From the NCBI RefSeq assembly GCF_007746795.1, contig NZ_CP036343.1, positions 6,113,357 through 6,177,356 of the forward strand: a DNA stretch of 64,000 bases, given 5' to 3'. The position numbers and the translations under genes are program-made. Origin of the DNA: Gimesia algae. Its GTDB lineage: Bacteria > Planctomycetota > Planctomycetia > Planctomycetales > Planctomycetaceae. Of this stretch, positions 47,530-56,229 are shown piece by piece (within the stretch, counting starts at the first letter, position 1; every line of letters begins with the position of its first letter). Below the pieces are notes generated by a model, which saw only the letters and a program-made list of their open reading frames with translations, made no database searches and had not been told where the DNA came from.

Positions 47530-47982
47530 TTAGTTGAGTTGTCCCTTAATAATGCGCTGGGTCTGTTCCCAGCCGTCATCTAATACTTGCAGATATTCAG
47601 CAGGCGTCAACCATTGTGCATCAGCTTCCATTTCAAACAACCAGCCTTTATCGTAGTTATCCGCCTGATTGATGGCAGAGGGATCATTTAATAATTCCTC
47701 ATTAAATTCCAGAATCCTGCCGCCGGCGGGAACATAGAGATCAGACAGTGCTTTCGAACTTTCGATCTCACCAATCTTCTGCTTCTCCTGTACATTCGTA
47801 AATGGATCGATAAACCAGTCCAGAAAATAGACATCCTGCAGTAACCGAACCGAGTAGGCAGTAAACCCCACGCGCCAGTGGTCAGCAGTCTGCTGAAACC
47901 ACAGGTGTGATTTACTATAAACACGGTCCTGAGGAATTCGGGCTTCGAAATTCCCCATCATAAAGACAAGATCGTCAGGCAT
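47530..47982 (-). CDS. GcvH-like lipoyl-carrier protein
   Basis: A 150-residue relative of glycine cleavage H protein. The lipoylation segment KIGEIESSKALSDLYVPAGG carries Lys77 in the place of the lipoyl-lysine of GcvH (E-S-x-K-A), and the end of the fold (NEELLNDPSAINQADNYDKG followed by WLFEME) is conserved. No other glycine cleavage gene (gcvP, gcvT) is nearby. It is the first gene of a leftward operon with an Fe-S protein, a terpene cyclase and a prenyl synthase. It is therefore probably a dedicated carrier rather than part of glycine breakdown, like the GcvH-like LbpA proteins of sulfur oxidation. Confidence 0.83.
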   Translation of the reverse strand: MPDDLVFMMGNFEARIPQDRVYSKSHLWFQQTADHWRVGFTAYSVRLLQDVYFLDWFIDPFTNVQEKQKIGEIESSKALSDLYVPAGGRILEFNEELLNDPSAINQADNYDKGWLFEMEADAQWLTPAEYLQVLDDGWEQTQRIIKGQLN

Positions 47983-48543
47983 GATTCAATTTGCTGGGGG
48001 TCAGTTTTGTTCTAAACCCAAGGTGAAACGGGAGTTTATCCCGAGATTCAGATAAGGTAGGAATTTTCGCAATATACACTACTTAAATAGTAGAAACAGT
48101 TTATTCACGGGATGCAAGCAGGATTCCGTCACGAATATCGGGAACGAATAATTTTCTGTTGAAGACTCCGCAGACTCTACACTGCACAGCAGATGGCAAC
48201 TCCGCTTCTCGAATGCAATCTCAGGGTATTCTGTGAGCAGGGATCCTTTTTTTTATCATAGGCTGAGGAATGAATATTCCCTGCGGAAATAACGGCTTTC
48301 TCACATTCCTGATTGTACGGAACATAAAAATGGACAATCCTGTATGGCTTTGGTACCTACTTTTTAAACATAAAACTGGTACCATCCTGGTTGCCTCGAG
48401 TGATTCCATTCAACTTTATTTCCGATAATACTTATTTTACAGGACAGTATCTCATCAAAATTTATTTGACAGGCGACAATTCAATTGTACCATATTGTAC
48501 GTACCTATTCTAAACATCACCTCAATCCCGGGAAGCATTCCAG
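47983..48543. other. Divergent regulatory region between the cyclase operon and a regulator gene
   Basis: A gene-free stretch of 561 bases that should hold the promoters of both the leftward GcvH-like operon and the rightward regulator gene. A short frame at 48221-48409 has no coding character. Repeated GTAC-centred motifs are present in the right half. Confidence 0.5.
48313..48504. promoter_or_regulatory. Cluster of GTAC-centred palindromes, possible operators
   Basis: Copies are TTGTAC at 48313, GGTACC at 48352, TGGTACCA at 48377 (perfect 8-base palindrome), and TTGTAC at 48485 and 48495 followed directly by GTACC. The last pair lies about 45 bases before the regulator start. Such spacing fits autoregulation by the GntR/LacI hybrid encoded next door, but binding is inferred. 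Confidence 0.4.
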
Positions 48544-49725
48544 TTGTTATCAGCCAGTGAATTTTTAGAGACAACCGCTCTGTCGGATGATCGCGAATCA
48601 AATTCTTCCCGCGCGAAATACGAACGCATCCAGGAACATCTCAAAAAACAGATCCTTGAAGGCGGTCTTCCACCTGGAACGGCACTCCCCTCTGAACAGC
48701 AGTTGGCAACCCTGTTTGAGAGTGCCCGCAGTACGATCCGTCAGGCCATGGGGATGCTCGAACGGGAAGGCCTGGTGAGCCGCGTTCAGGGAAAAGGCAC
48801 ATTCGTACACGAAAACGCGAACCAAAGACTGGCCAGCGGTCTGGATATTCTGGCGTTGGTGATCCCCGAAGTGTTTTCGGGCTATTACCCCTCTCTGCAG
48901 CACAGCTTTGAAGAATCGTCCAGCCAGACTCAGAACCAGATGCTGGTCTGCTGCACACGAAACAATATTGATAAACAAGGCAATGCGATCCTGCAATTGA
49001 TCGACAACCAGGTGGGAGGCGTCGCGATTGTACCGGCCAGTACGCCACCAACTCCCGCGTATCAGATTCGCCAGTTGCAGAAAGCGGGAATCCCTGTGGT
49101 ATTGTGTCACAGGCCTGTCGAGGGCATCACTGCGCCGCTGCTGGGACTTCCGTTTCAACAGATCGGCGGACTGGCGGGTGATGCCTTAGTGAAGCAGGGA
49201 CATCGTCGCGTCTCTTTTTTCGCGCCGCACTGCACGCAGACAACCGATCTCTACCTGGAGGGTTTTCGCAAAGCGCTGGCTAACGTCAACTGTGAACTGG
49301 CAGCCGAACACTGCTACTTCGGTGCAGATGGCGCCATTGACATGCAGGAACTGGACAACGAAATTGAGGTGGCTCTGCAGCGAATCTTGAATCAACCTGA
49401 TCGCCCCACCGCAATCTTCACCAGTTTTGACTCGATGGCGGAGCGGATTTACCTGCATCTGACAAGAATGGGTCTGCGAATGCCGGACGACATTTCCCTG
49501 ATTGGAGTGGGAGATCAGATTCGACACAGTGTGCTTCAGCAACAGATCGCCTCGGTCACCGTTAACGAAACTCAACTGGGACATCGCGCGGTGGAACTGT
49601 TAAACCAGATGCGCAGCGGCGAACTCCCGATTGAAACGTCCGCAACCAGCATCATGCCTGCAGAAGTTTATACAGGAATGACACTGGGACCGGTACCGGA
49701 AATGATAAAACCACCGAACCAATAA
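48544..49725 (+). CDS. GntR-LacI hybrid transcriptional regulator (AraR type)
   Basis: A 393-residue regulator. Residues about 24-92 are a GntR winged helix (KYERIQEHLKKQILEG, LPSEQQLATLFESARSTIRQ, AMGMLEREGLVSRVQGKGTF). Residues about 100-380 are a LacI-type periplasmic-binding-like sensor (LALVIPEVFSGYY, GLAGDALVKQGHRRVSFF, TAIFTSFDSMAERIYLHLTR, DDISLIGVGD). This AraR-like build senses a sugar or related ligand and represses transcription. The start is TTG at 48544; the next in-frame ATG would cut the DNA-binding domain. It precedes a DUF1559 gene and may regulate it, itself or the divergent operon. Confidence 0.88.
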   Translation: MLSASEFLETTALSDDRESNSSRAKYERIQEHLKKQILEGGLPPGTALPSEQQLATLFESARSTIRQAMGMLEREGLVSRVQGKGTFVHENANQRLASGLDILALVIPEVFSGYYPSLQHSFEESSSQTQNQMLVCCTRNNIDKQGNAILQLIDNQVGGVAIVPASTPPTPAYQIRQLQKAGIPVVLCHRPVEGITAPLLGLPFQQIGGLAGDALVKQGHRRVSFFAPHCTQTTDLYLEGFRKALANVNCELAAEHCYFGADGAIDMQELDNEIEVALQRILNQPDRPTAIFTSFDSMAERIYLHLTRMGLRMPDDISLIGVGDQIRHSVLQQQIASVTVNETQLGHRAVELLNQMRSGELPIETSATSIMPAEVYTGMTLGPVPEMIKPPNQ

Positions 49726-49867
49726 ACACTGAATCAGAAAGCTCAGTCTATCGCTTCGTAATTAAATATATCTTTATCTATCGCTGTCAGGTTTTGTACG
49801 TCTGCTTTCGCGCCATCTTCCGGGCGGGCCTGTGTAGTCACTTTAAACTGTTTGAGAGGGACCAAAG

Positions 49868-50821
49868 ATGAAACACTCCATCTTTAAGAATCGCGGATTC
49901 ACGCTCATCGAACTCCTGGTTGTGATCGCCATTATCGCGATCCTGATTGCCTTACTGTTGCCTGCCGTTCAACAGGCCCGGGAAGCGGCTCGCCGAAGCC
50001 AGTGTAAAAACAATCTGAAACAGCTGGGCCTGGCTACACACAACTACCACGACAGTCACAATGTATTTCCCATCAGCCACGGCGATACGGGAAATTCGTT
50101 CGGCTGGCGGGCCATGATCCTGCCTTATGTAGATCAGGGTCCCCTGTATAACAAAATCAATTTCAACGGAAATATTGTGGATGCCGGCAACCTGGAAGTC
50201 GCGCAGACCCCCCTGGGCCTGTATCACTGTCCCAGTGATCCAACGGCAAACAATGTGAGTGGGGGAAATCAGGTCTGGTCGAACTGGTGTTTCCCGGCCT
50301 CCTGCCCGGCCGCCTCACGCAATAATATTGCCGTGACGACTTACAAAGGAGTCGATGGTCGCGCTTTTGACCAGTCACTGACGGCTTCCCCCATGCCCCA
50401 TGGGATGTTTGACCGCCGAATGGGACTGCAGGCGAGCGGAGGCGGAAACAGTCTCATCACTCCCAACCGGACCATGAAGATGCGTGATGTGCTTGATGGC
50501 ACTTCGAATGTGCTGTTTGTGGGAGAGAATTCCCCCGGATTCCATGCCTGGTCCTCCTGGGCTGCCTGGCATTCTCCGATGACCACCGCTTATCCCATCA
50601 ATCACCCGTTTGCGGTCTGGGGAAGCGCGCAGACGCGTATCAGTTCCGGCGCCCATGGCTGGATAGACGGCTTCGCCGCTTCCAGTTACCACGAAGGAGG
50701 AGCGCATTTCCTCATGGTGGATGGCAGCGTGCATTTCTTTAGCGAAAACATGGATTTTCTCACCTATCAACACCTGGGACATCCACAAAATGGCCTGCCG
50801 GTCGGTGGTTTCAGCTACTGA
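49868..50821 (+). CDS. DUF1559 pseudopilin-like protein
   Basis: A 317-residue exported protein of the large planctomycetal DUF1559 family. It starts with a type IV prepilin-like leader (GFTLIELLVVIAIIAIL), followed by ALLLPAVQQAREAARRSQC. The DUF1559 body ends with an H-x9-DG-type motif (YHEGGAHFLMVDGSVHFF). Processing by a prepilin peptidase and a surface or secretion role are inferred from the leader. A Shine-Dalgarno-like GAGAGGG precedes the ATG. It lies 50 bases upstream of a lipoprotein gene on the same strand. Confidence 0.93.
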   Translation: MKHSIFKNRGFTLIELLVVIAIIAILIALLLPAVQQAREAARRSQCKNNLKQLGLATHNYHDSHNVFPISHGDTGNSFGWRAMILPYVDQGPLYNKINFNGNIVDAGNLEVAQTPLGLYHCPSDPTANNVSGGNQVWSNWCFPASCPAASRNNIAVTTYKGVDGRAFDQSLTASPMPHGMFDRRMGLQASGGGNSLITPNRTMKMRDVLDGTSNVLFVGENSPGFHAWSSWAAWHSPMTTAYPINHPFAVWGSAQTRISSGAHGWIDGFAASSYHEGGAHFLMVDGSVHFFSENMDFLTYQHLGHPQNGLPVGGFSY

Positions 50822-50871
50822 GTGACAGACATTACATTCGAAGTTGCTCAGGAATTCTGAGGGAGATACAG

Positions 50872-51291
50872 ATGCTGATCATGCAGAAGCTTACCCGGAC
50901 GGGACTACTCTTTTCTCTTGCCTGCTGGTGTAGTGGTTGTGGCGGTGGTCTGGATGAAGATCTGCCGGAAACCGTTGCCGTGAGCGGAGTCGTAACCTAC
51001 CAGGGTAAACCGGTAACCGATGCGTCGATCATGTTTTATCCCATGCAGGGGCGTAAACCAGCGACGGGACGATCAGATACAGAGGGGAAATTCACGTTGC
51101 GAACCTTTGAGGAGAATGATGGCGCTATTCCCGGCGAGCATCAGGTGACCGTAAACGCCTATGAATCCACGCCGGAAGGGGTCTCGATGAAAAGCGCCAT
51201 TCCGATCAAATACAGTAGCCCGACGACTTCGCCACTCAAGATCACAGTGACTGAGACAAACCCGGAAATCAAACTGGAACTGATTGACTGA
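50872..51291 (+). CDS. Small lipoprotein with a carboxypeptidase-regulatory-like beta domain
   Basis: A 139-residue protein with a lipoprotein-type signal ending CWCSGC; the last Cys would be lipidated. The mature part (VSGVVTYQGKPVTDASIMFY, GRSDTEGKFTLRTF, PGEHQVTV) is a transthyretin-like beta-sandwich found in carboxypeptidase-regulatory-like domains, very common downstream of DUF1559 genes in planctomycetes. GGGAGA lies before the ATG at 50872. It converges with the DUF817 gene, with 18 bases between stops. Confidence 0.82.
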   Translation: MLIMQKLTRTGLLFSLACWCSGCGGGLDEDLPETVAVSGVVTYQGKPVTDASIMFYPMQGRKPATGRSDTEGKFTLRTFEENDGAIPGEHQVTVNAYESTPEGVSMKSAIPIKYSSPTTSPLKITVTETNPEIKLELID

Positions 51292-51309
51292 AAACGGGAA
51301 GAAGTTTGC

Positions 51310-52032
51310 TCAGCTATGGCTGTCAGCCTGCAGTGTGGGATCACCGATCTGCAAAGGTCGGTTTACCAGTGATACCAGTACAAAACTGAGCATCATCAGC
51401 AGATACCAGGCAACCAGTTTCGAAAGTGAAACCAGTTGCCAGTGATGTTTCTGCATGGGGTAGATCCAGACATTAGCGTATGTCGCCAGGTTTTCCGCGA
51501 ACCAGATAAACAACGCGACGAGCAGCCAGCCCAGCACCAGAGGCATGCGTCGATGGACGCGGTTCATTTTAAAATAGATCATCACTCTGCCAAACATCAA
51601 CAGGCTGGCGGCGATGAGTGCCCAGCGAATATCGATCACGTAGTGGTGTGTAAAAAAATTGGCATAAATCAGTGTCACGAGCACGACTGTGCTCCAGAAG
51701 GGGGGGTAACTGGAGTAGCGAAAGTCAAAGATTCGCCAGACCCGGGCGATATAACTGCCGACCGCGCTATACATGAAGCCGGCAAACAGAGGCACATTGG
51801 CAATACCAATCTCAAACGGCTCCGGGTATTGCCAGGAACGAATGCCGTCCGAAGTTTTAAACAACTCCATCACCGTCGCGACAAAGTGAAAAATCAGAAT
51901 CACGACGGCCTCGCGCGGGGATTCCAATCGAAAACAGAGCAGGAAGATCTGAAAGGCGACCGCTGCCAGAAACAGAAAATCGTATCGATAGAGAAAATCG
52001 ATGGGATACCAGAACCGCGTGATGATCATCAA
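51310..52032 (-). CDS. DUF817 membrane protein, conserved N-terminus lies upstream of the first usual start codon
   Basis: A polytopic membrane protein with about seven hydrophobic segments. The [25 protein letters not shown] block and the WYP motif are typical of DUF817. From the first usual start (TTG 52032, then ATG 52029) it has 240 residues. The same frame stays open upstream and encodes [20 protein letters not shown], which looks like the true DUF817 N-terminal helix. No ATG, GTG or TTG occurs there before an in-frame TAG; a CTG at 52113 is the only near-start and would give 267 residues. Either a rare start is used or the original start is lost. Function of DUF817 is unknown. Confidence 0.78.
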   Translation of the reverse strand: MMIITRFWYPIDFLYRYDFLFLAAVAFQIFLLCFRLESPREAVVILIFHFVATVMELFKTSDGIRSWQYPEPFEIGIANVPLFAGFMYSAVGSYIARVWRIFDFRYSSYPPFWSTVVLVTLIYANFFTHHYVIDIRWALIAASLLMFGRVMIYFKMNRVHRRMPLVLGWLLVALFIWFAENLATYANVWIYPMQKHHWQLVSLSKLVAWYLLMMLSFVLVSLVNRPLQIGDPTLQADSHS

Positions 52033-52197
52033 AGCCAGCAGAAAACCGCCGAAGATACAGGCTGACGCCTGCTTGATGCCGAACAGCCAGAATTCATGGA
52101 GAAAGGTTTTCAGGAGTTTCGATCCGTTCTGAGCTGAGAAACAAGGAGTATGATACTTAAATTCCTATTGTAGTGTACCGGCTGAAATGACACCACC

Positions 52198-52228
52198 AAA
52201 AAAGGGAGCAGACAATTTGCCTGCTCCC
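52198..52228 (-). terminator. Intrinsic terminator of the CARDB-protein gene
   Basis: Read leftward, a perfect 8-bp stem GGGAGCAG/CTGCTCCC with a 9-base loop is followed by six T residues. It lies about 45 bases past the stop. Confidence 0.88.
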
Positions 52229-52240
52229 TGTTCGGAACCC

Positions 52241-52261
52241 GGGATGGCTCCAAGCCATCCC
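52241..52261. repeat. Perfect 9-bp hairpin between stop codon and terminator
   Basis: GGGATGGCT, a 3-base loop, AGCCATCCC, located 14 bases after the stop of the CARDB-protein gene. It could stabilise the mRNA 3' end or be a remnant repeat. Confidence 0.55.
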
Positions 52262-52274
52262 ACGCACACTTCCG

Positions 52275-54377
52275 TTACTCAGCACTGACAGCAGCGATCT
52301 GCGGTGCCAGTTGCATATCAAGCGGATTCGATGCGGCTCCATCGCCACGCACAATCACGAAGGTGGCATCCGCTGCATCCAACAGAGGCAGTTCAGGCAG
52401 TTGGATGCGAACACCCAGATCATACCAGCCATAGATTTCCGCTTCGAAGTTCATGCCATTCAGAGACATCAAGACTTTACCTGGTTCCGGTCCCAGACCT
52501 TCACCGGCCAGATTGACCATTCCGCCACTGAAGACAACATCGGAATCAGCAGAGAACAGAGCCGGATCGACGGGCAGTACATCAACACGAGCCACGACAG
52601 AACCGTTGTTTTCTTCGAAGGCTTCTGGAATTTCCCGGTGTGAATCGATCAGCACATGCAGCTGTTCGAAGGGAACCTGATTTCCTTCTGCATCCAAAGA
52701 GAGCGTGCTGGCAGCGAACGGCAGACGAATATCGACGGACTGAATCTGTCCTGCTGCGATATTATCAACGCGTGTTCCTGCTTCTGGCACTCCGGCGACC
52801 GCTTCCCGTGAGTTTGAAGCCAGCAGCATGACGTTGAAAGGCTGGTTGATATCCACCACACTGTTGTTGCGGAACCAGACGCGGAACCGAGGTCCCAGCT
52901 CTTCTTCAGGATGACCGGAGTCAACAAAGCGTACTGCCAGCATCTGCAGGTCGAGTCCACTGTCGATGACGATTGGTTCAATATCCACCCAGGTACCACA
53001 GGTCACGATGGGGAGCGGCTGCCAGACGGGGCAGTCGTACCAGACCCAGGGAACACAGGGATCACAGATGATCGGACGACAGATCAGGGGACGAGGATCA
53101 CAGATGGGGTGACACCAGTCCCACCAGCACCAGTCCACCCAGGCAGACCAGTGAGGGCTCCAGCAGTAGCTGGGGTACATGCCGGGTCCGGCGTACCAGC
53201 AGCCGAAGTGAGTGTGAGTGAAGGAGTTTGCCATGTTGCCAAACAACGTTCGATTTCTCCAACCGCCATGTTTGAGCAGATGATTATTCAGCTTTAACTG
53301 ACGGGCGACATCGCCTTTCTTATGCAGTTCGAACTGCTTTTTCAGTTTCCACTGTTTGTTATTCTTACTGTTAATCAGAGCGTTAAATTTTCCGGCCTGC
53401 AACTGTTTATCCAGATTCAGTTTGAGTGGTTTGATACTATGGTTTTTGAAAAGATCTTTATTCAAAGGCACGCCATTTTTACCGAGCCATTTCTTGGAAG
53501 GACCAAACTGTTTCCCTTTGGAAAAATCTTTGTGACCAGGCAGATCTTTACCCTTAGGCAGTTTGCCGATCTGGTGCGGCTTTTTACCGGGCTTCTGAAT
53601 ATTATTTCCAGGTTTGAATACGTTGTTACCGTTTCCTGGCTTGAATATATCATTACCTTTACCAGGCTTCGAATCGAATTTGCCTTTCCCTGGTTTAAAG
53701 ACGTTATTGCCAAAACCAGGTTGAGATGGCTTTGTGTTTTTTCCTGGTTTGGGCACAAACTTACCAGGACCAACTTTCCGGTCGGGAACCTTCAGGTTCG
53801 GAGTTTTACGATCGGGTACTTTCCGGTCCGGAATTTTGTGATTCGGGATTTTTCTGTCTGGTCTTTTGTACTCAGGAATTTTGAGATTGGGCACTTTCCG
53901 GCCTGGTACTTTGCGATCGGGAATCCGTGGATTCAGATGTTTTGTATCCAGCTTAATGCCGTTCTGTTTTCCAAACTGAGGCATTTTGAAGTCAGGTCGT
54001 TTTGTCTGCGGAGTCACTTTGAATGACTTTGAAGGTCGGCTGGCCCCTTTATGATTAACTTTGGGACTGACATTTCCGGAGAAGTTTTTGATACTTTTAC
54101 CGGAGGGACGCGACAGACTCTTTGATGTAGAAGAGGACTTTGGGCGAGTGGTTTGGGGGCGTGTGAAACTTTGTGGCCGACTGGTTGAACGTTGTGGCCG
54201 AGAGGATTTTGAGCTGCTTTGGCTTTTCTGACTACTGCGACTGGAACTGCGGCTTTTGCGATCTGATGACTTATCAGCCGCCATCAAGGGAGCACTACAG
54301 ATTCCCACTACCAGTGCCAATGACAGTAACATGCGAAACGGCCGTTTGAAGTAACGGACTTTATTCTGGATCATCAT
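52275..54377 (-). CDS. Secreted, very basic repeat protein with Trp/Cys-rich segment and CARDB-like domain
   Basis: A 700-residue exported protein. Signal peptide about residues 14-33, then a Ser/Arg/Lys-rich stretch (35-125). Residues 152-201 are ten tandem pentapeptides of the form [IVRT]-P-x-x-K, such as IPDRK and VPNLK. Residues about 220-265 carry five FKPGxGN-like repeats. Residues 393-463 are extremely rich in Trp, Cys, Pro and Tyr. Residues about 478-610 resemble a CARDB beta-sandwich (RVWFRNNSVVDINQPFNVML, DSHREIPEAFEENN), and an IPT-like fold ends the protein. The basic part could bind nucleic acid or acidic polysaccharide. GGGGAGAG precedes the ATG at 54377. Confidence 0.85.
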   Translation of the reverse strand: MMIQNKVRYFKRPFRMLLSLALVVGICSAPLMAADKSSDRKSRSSSRSSQKSQSSSKSSRPQRSTSRPQSFTRPQTTRPKSSSTSKSLSRPSGKSIKNFSGNVSPKVNHKGASRPSKSFKVTPQTKRPDFKMPQFGKQNGIKLDTKHLNPRIPDRKVPGRKVPNLKIPEYKRPDRKIPNHKIPDRKVPDRKTPNLKVPDRKVGPGKFVPKPGKNTKPSQPGFGNNVFKPGKGKFDSKPGKGNDIFKPGNGNNVFKPGNNIQKPGKKPHQIGKLPKGKDLPGHKDFSKGKQFGPSKKWLGKNGVPLNKDLFKNHSIKPLKLNLDKQLQAGKFNALINSKNNKQWKLKKQFELHKKGDVARQLKLNNHLLKHGGWRNRTLFGNMANSFTHTHFGCWYAGPGMYPSYCWSPHWSAWVDWCWWDWCHPICDPRPLICRPIICDPCVPWVWYDCPVWQPLPIVTCGTWVDIEPIVIDSGLDLQMLAVRFVDSGHPEEELGPRFRVWFRNNSVVDINQPFNVMLLASNSREAVAGVPEAGTRVDNIAAGQIQSVDIRLPFAASTLSLDAEGNQVPFEQLHVLIDSHREIPEAFEENNGSVVARVDVLPVDPALFSADSDVVFSGGMVNLAGEGLGPEPGKVLMSLNGMNFEAEIYGWYDLGVRIQLPELPLLDAADATFVIVRGDGAASNPLDMQLAPQIAAVSAE
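53775..53924 (-). repeat. Ten 15-bp coding repeats (pentapeptide array)
   Basis: This block of 150 bases inside the CARDB-protein gene encodes the ten x-P-x-x-K pentapeptides in unbroken phase. The codons vary between units, so the array is kept by selection on the protein rather than being freshly expanded. Confidence 0.8.
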
Positions 54378-54642
54378 GACTCTCTCCCCTTTGGTTAAAC
54401 CGTTGCTGCCCGCGTTGTGATGTGAACGGTTTAAGAGAAGAGCGTAATATATGCCAATTATATCGATTTGATGTCAGCGGAAGAGAGCACATCTCCTTAA
54501 AACATTTTAAAATAAGGAGTTAAGTTTTTTTACACCAGACAGACTGTCCAGCAGAGAAGTTTGTAAAATCCACACGAGACTGTTTTGCGCCATCAGAATG
54601 ATTTCAAGTAGAACTCATTTTCGCGGCAGTGCGAAGAGAGTC

Positions 54643-56082
54643 TCAGGAATTTTCTGCCGCTTGTTTCAGAGAAGGATCGTCCTGTTTTTTCCGCCAGGCA
54701 TTCAACTGGTCCAGAAGTTTCTCACGCACCTGCTGATGCACGGCATCTCCTGACAGGTCGTGTTGCTCCAGCGGATCATGTTTGAGATCAAACAGCTGCA
54801 CCCGGTCCAGATGGGGGTAGTAGATGAGCTTCCAGCGATCTGTGCGGATCATTCGCTGGAAGTTGCGGAAGTAACAGTAGACTTCATCGTAGATGATATC
54901 CTGCTCTCCTGTAAGTACCGGCTTGAGACTCTTGCCTTCGACCGTCTTCGGAATGGGGACACCGGCCAGATCACAACTGGTGGGATACAGGTCGCGGAGG
55001 TAGCATTGTGCAGTCGATATCGAGTCAGCAGGAATACCGGGCCCGACCAAAATCATGGGAACATTAACCGTATGCTCATACATGTTCTGTTTGCCTCGCA
55101 GGCCATGACTGCCCATTGCCAGACCATGGTCACTGGAATAAATCAGAATCGTATTGTCCCACTCGCCTGATTTTTTCAATGCGTCTACAATTCTCCCGAC
55201 CTGCGCATCGAGATGCGAAATGACTGAGTAATACAGGGAGAGATCGTTCTGCACAATCTGTTTTGTGCGCGGCCAGGGGAGTAACGCTTCATCGCGGCCA
55301 TCAAAATTGCCATGATCAAAAGGATGCTGTGGCAGAAAGTTCGCGGGGACGGGAATTTTATTGGGATCGTAGTACTGCTCATACCCTATGGGCATTAAAA
55401 GCGGATCATGGGGTGCCGTGAAGCAGACATGCAGAAAGAACGGTTTTTCATGCTCTCTCTCGACGAATTCAATGGCGGCGTCGGCAAAGTGTTCGCTGAT
55501 ATTCGAAGTCAGCCCGACCCCTTTCTCGGGAAAGAAATGGCGTTCGTCATCCTGAAAGATCCAGCCGCGATAGCCTGTGACCAGTACACCATTGCCATCA
55601 TACGAGGGAACCGCCCAGCGTCCACCCCCTCCGGTAAACAGACCCAGAGTCTCATCGTAACCACGCAGGACGGGTTTGCCATCATTGTGCCATTTCCCAA
55701 CATACCAGGTGTTATATCCAGCTTTCGAGAGGGTCTGGGACCAGGTGGGAAGTTCCTTCTTAATCGGCTTGCCGAAATCCATGGAGCCGTTATGAAATCC
55801 ACTGACTCCAGAAAGAATCTCAGCCCGGCTGGGAGTGCAGATCGGGTTGGCACACACCGCACGGGTGAAGCTGGTTCCCGCTTTGACCAACTGATCGAGG
55901 TGCGGGGTTTTAATGATCGGATTGCCCAGGGCAGCGATGGTATCAGGCCGCTGGTCATCACTGAGCAGGAAGACGATGTTCGGGCGAGTGGCTCTGGTAT
56001 CTGCCTGCTTTGGGGCAGCGAAGCTGAAACCACAGAAACTGAGGCATAAAATAACCAGAAACCCACGAATCACAGTCGGCAT
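54643..56082 (-). CDS. Secreted sulfatase with canonical CTPSR motif
   Basis: A 479-residue S1-family sulfatase with a signal peptide (about residues 1-25). Visible active-site parts are NIVFLLSDDQRPD (metal Asp pair near 42-43), the formylglycine site Cys82 in CTPSRAEILSG, and IYSSDHGLAMGSHG in the C-terminal half. The EVYCYFRNFQRMIRTDRWKL and LFDLKHDPLEQHDL segments are typical of choline-sulfatase- and iduronate-sulfatase-like groups; substrate unknown. I chose the ATG at 56082 because GGGAG lies 6 bases before it; another ATG is at 56088. Confidence 0.93.
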   Translation of the reverse strand: MPTVIRGFLVILCLSFCGFSFAAPKQADTRATRPNIVFLLSDDQRPDTIAALGNPIIKTPHLDQLVKAGTSFTRAVCANPICTPSRAEILSGVSGFHNGSMDFGKPIKKELPTWSQTLSKAGYNTWYVGKWHNDGKPVLRGYDETLGLFTGGGGRWAVPSYDGNGVLVTGYRGWIFQDDERHFFPEKGVGLTSNISEHFADAAIEFVEREHEKPFFLHVCFTAPHDPLLMPIGYEQYYDPNKIPVPANFLPQHPFDHGNFDGRDEALLPWPRTKQIVQNDLSLYYSVISHLDAQVGRIVDALKKSGEWDNTILIYSSDHGLAMGSHGLRGKQNMYEHTVNVPMILVGPGIPADSISTAQCYLRDLYPTSCDLAGVPIPKTVEGKSLKPVLTGEQDIIYDEVYCYFRNFQRMIRTDRWKLIYYPHLDRVQLFDLKHDPLEQHDLSGDAVHQQVREKLLDQLNAWRKKQDDPSLKQAAENS

Positions 56083-56229
56083 TATCATCTCCCTTGTAAA
56101 GAAGAATTGGCAACTGAGGAGCCGAATTCGTCTTTCACTAAATCGGTATTACTGATAAGTTTTGCATCTCAAAATGAGTGGAAACCCCTCATTCGTTAGC
56201 TTTCTTTATCTATTCTGGACAATGTCGCC

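Noticed and set aside
53322-54026. Rightward 234-codon open frame opposite the CARDB-protein gene
   Set aside because: It mirrors the low-complexity repeats of the leftward gene, is very Phe/Arg-rich, and has no start signal or domain.
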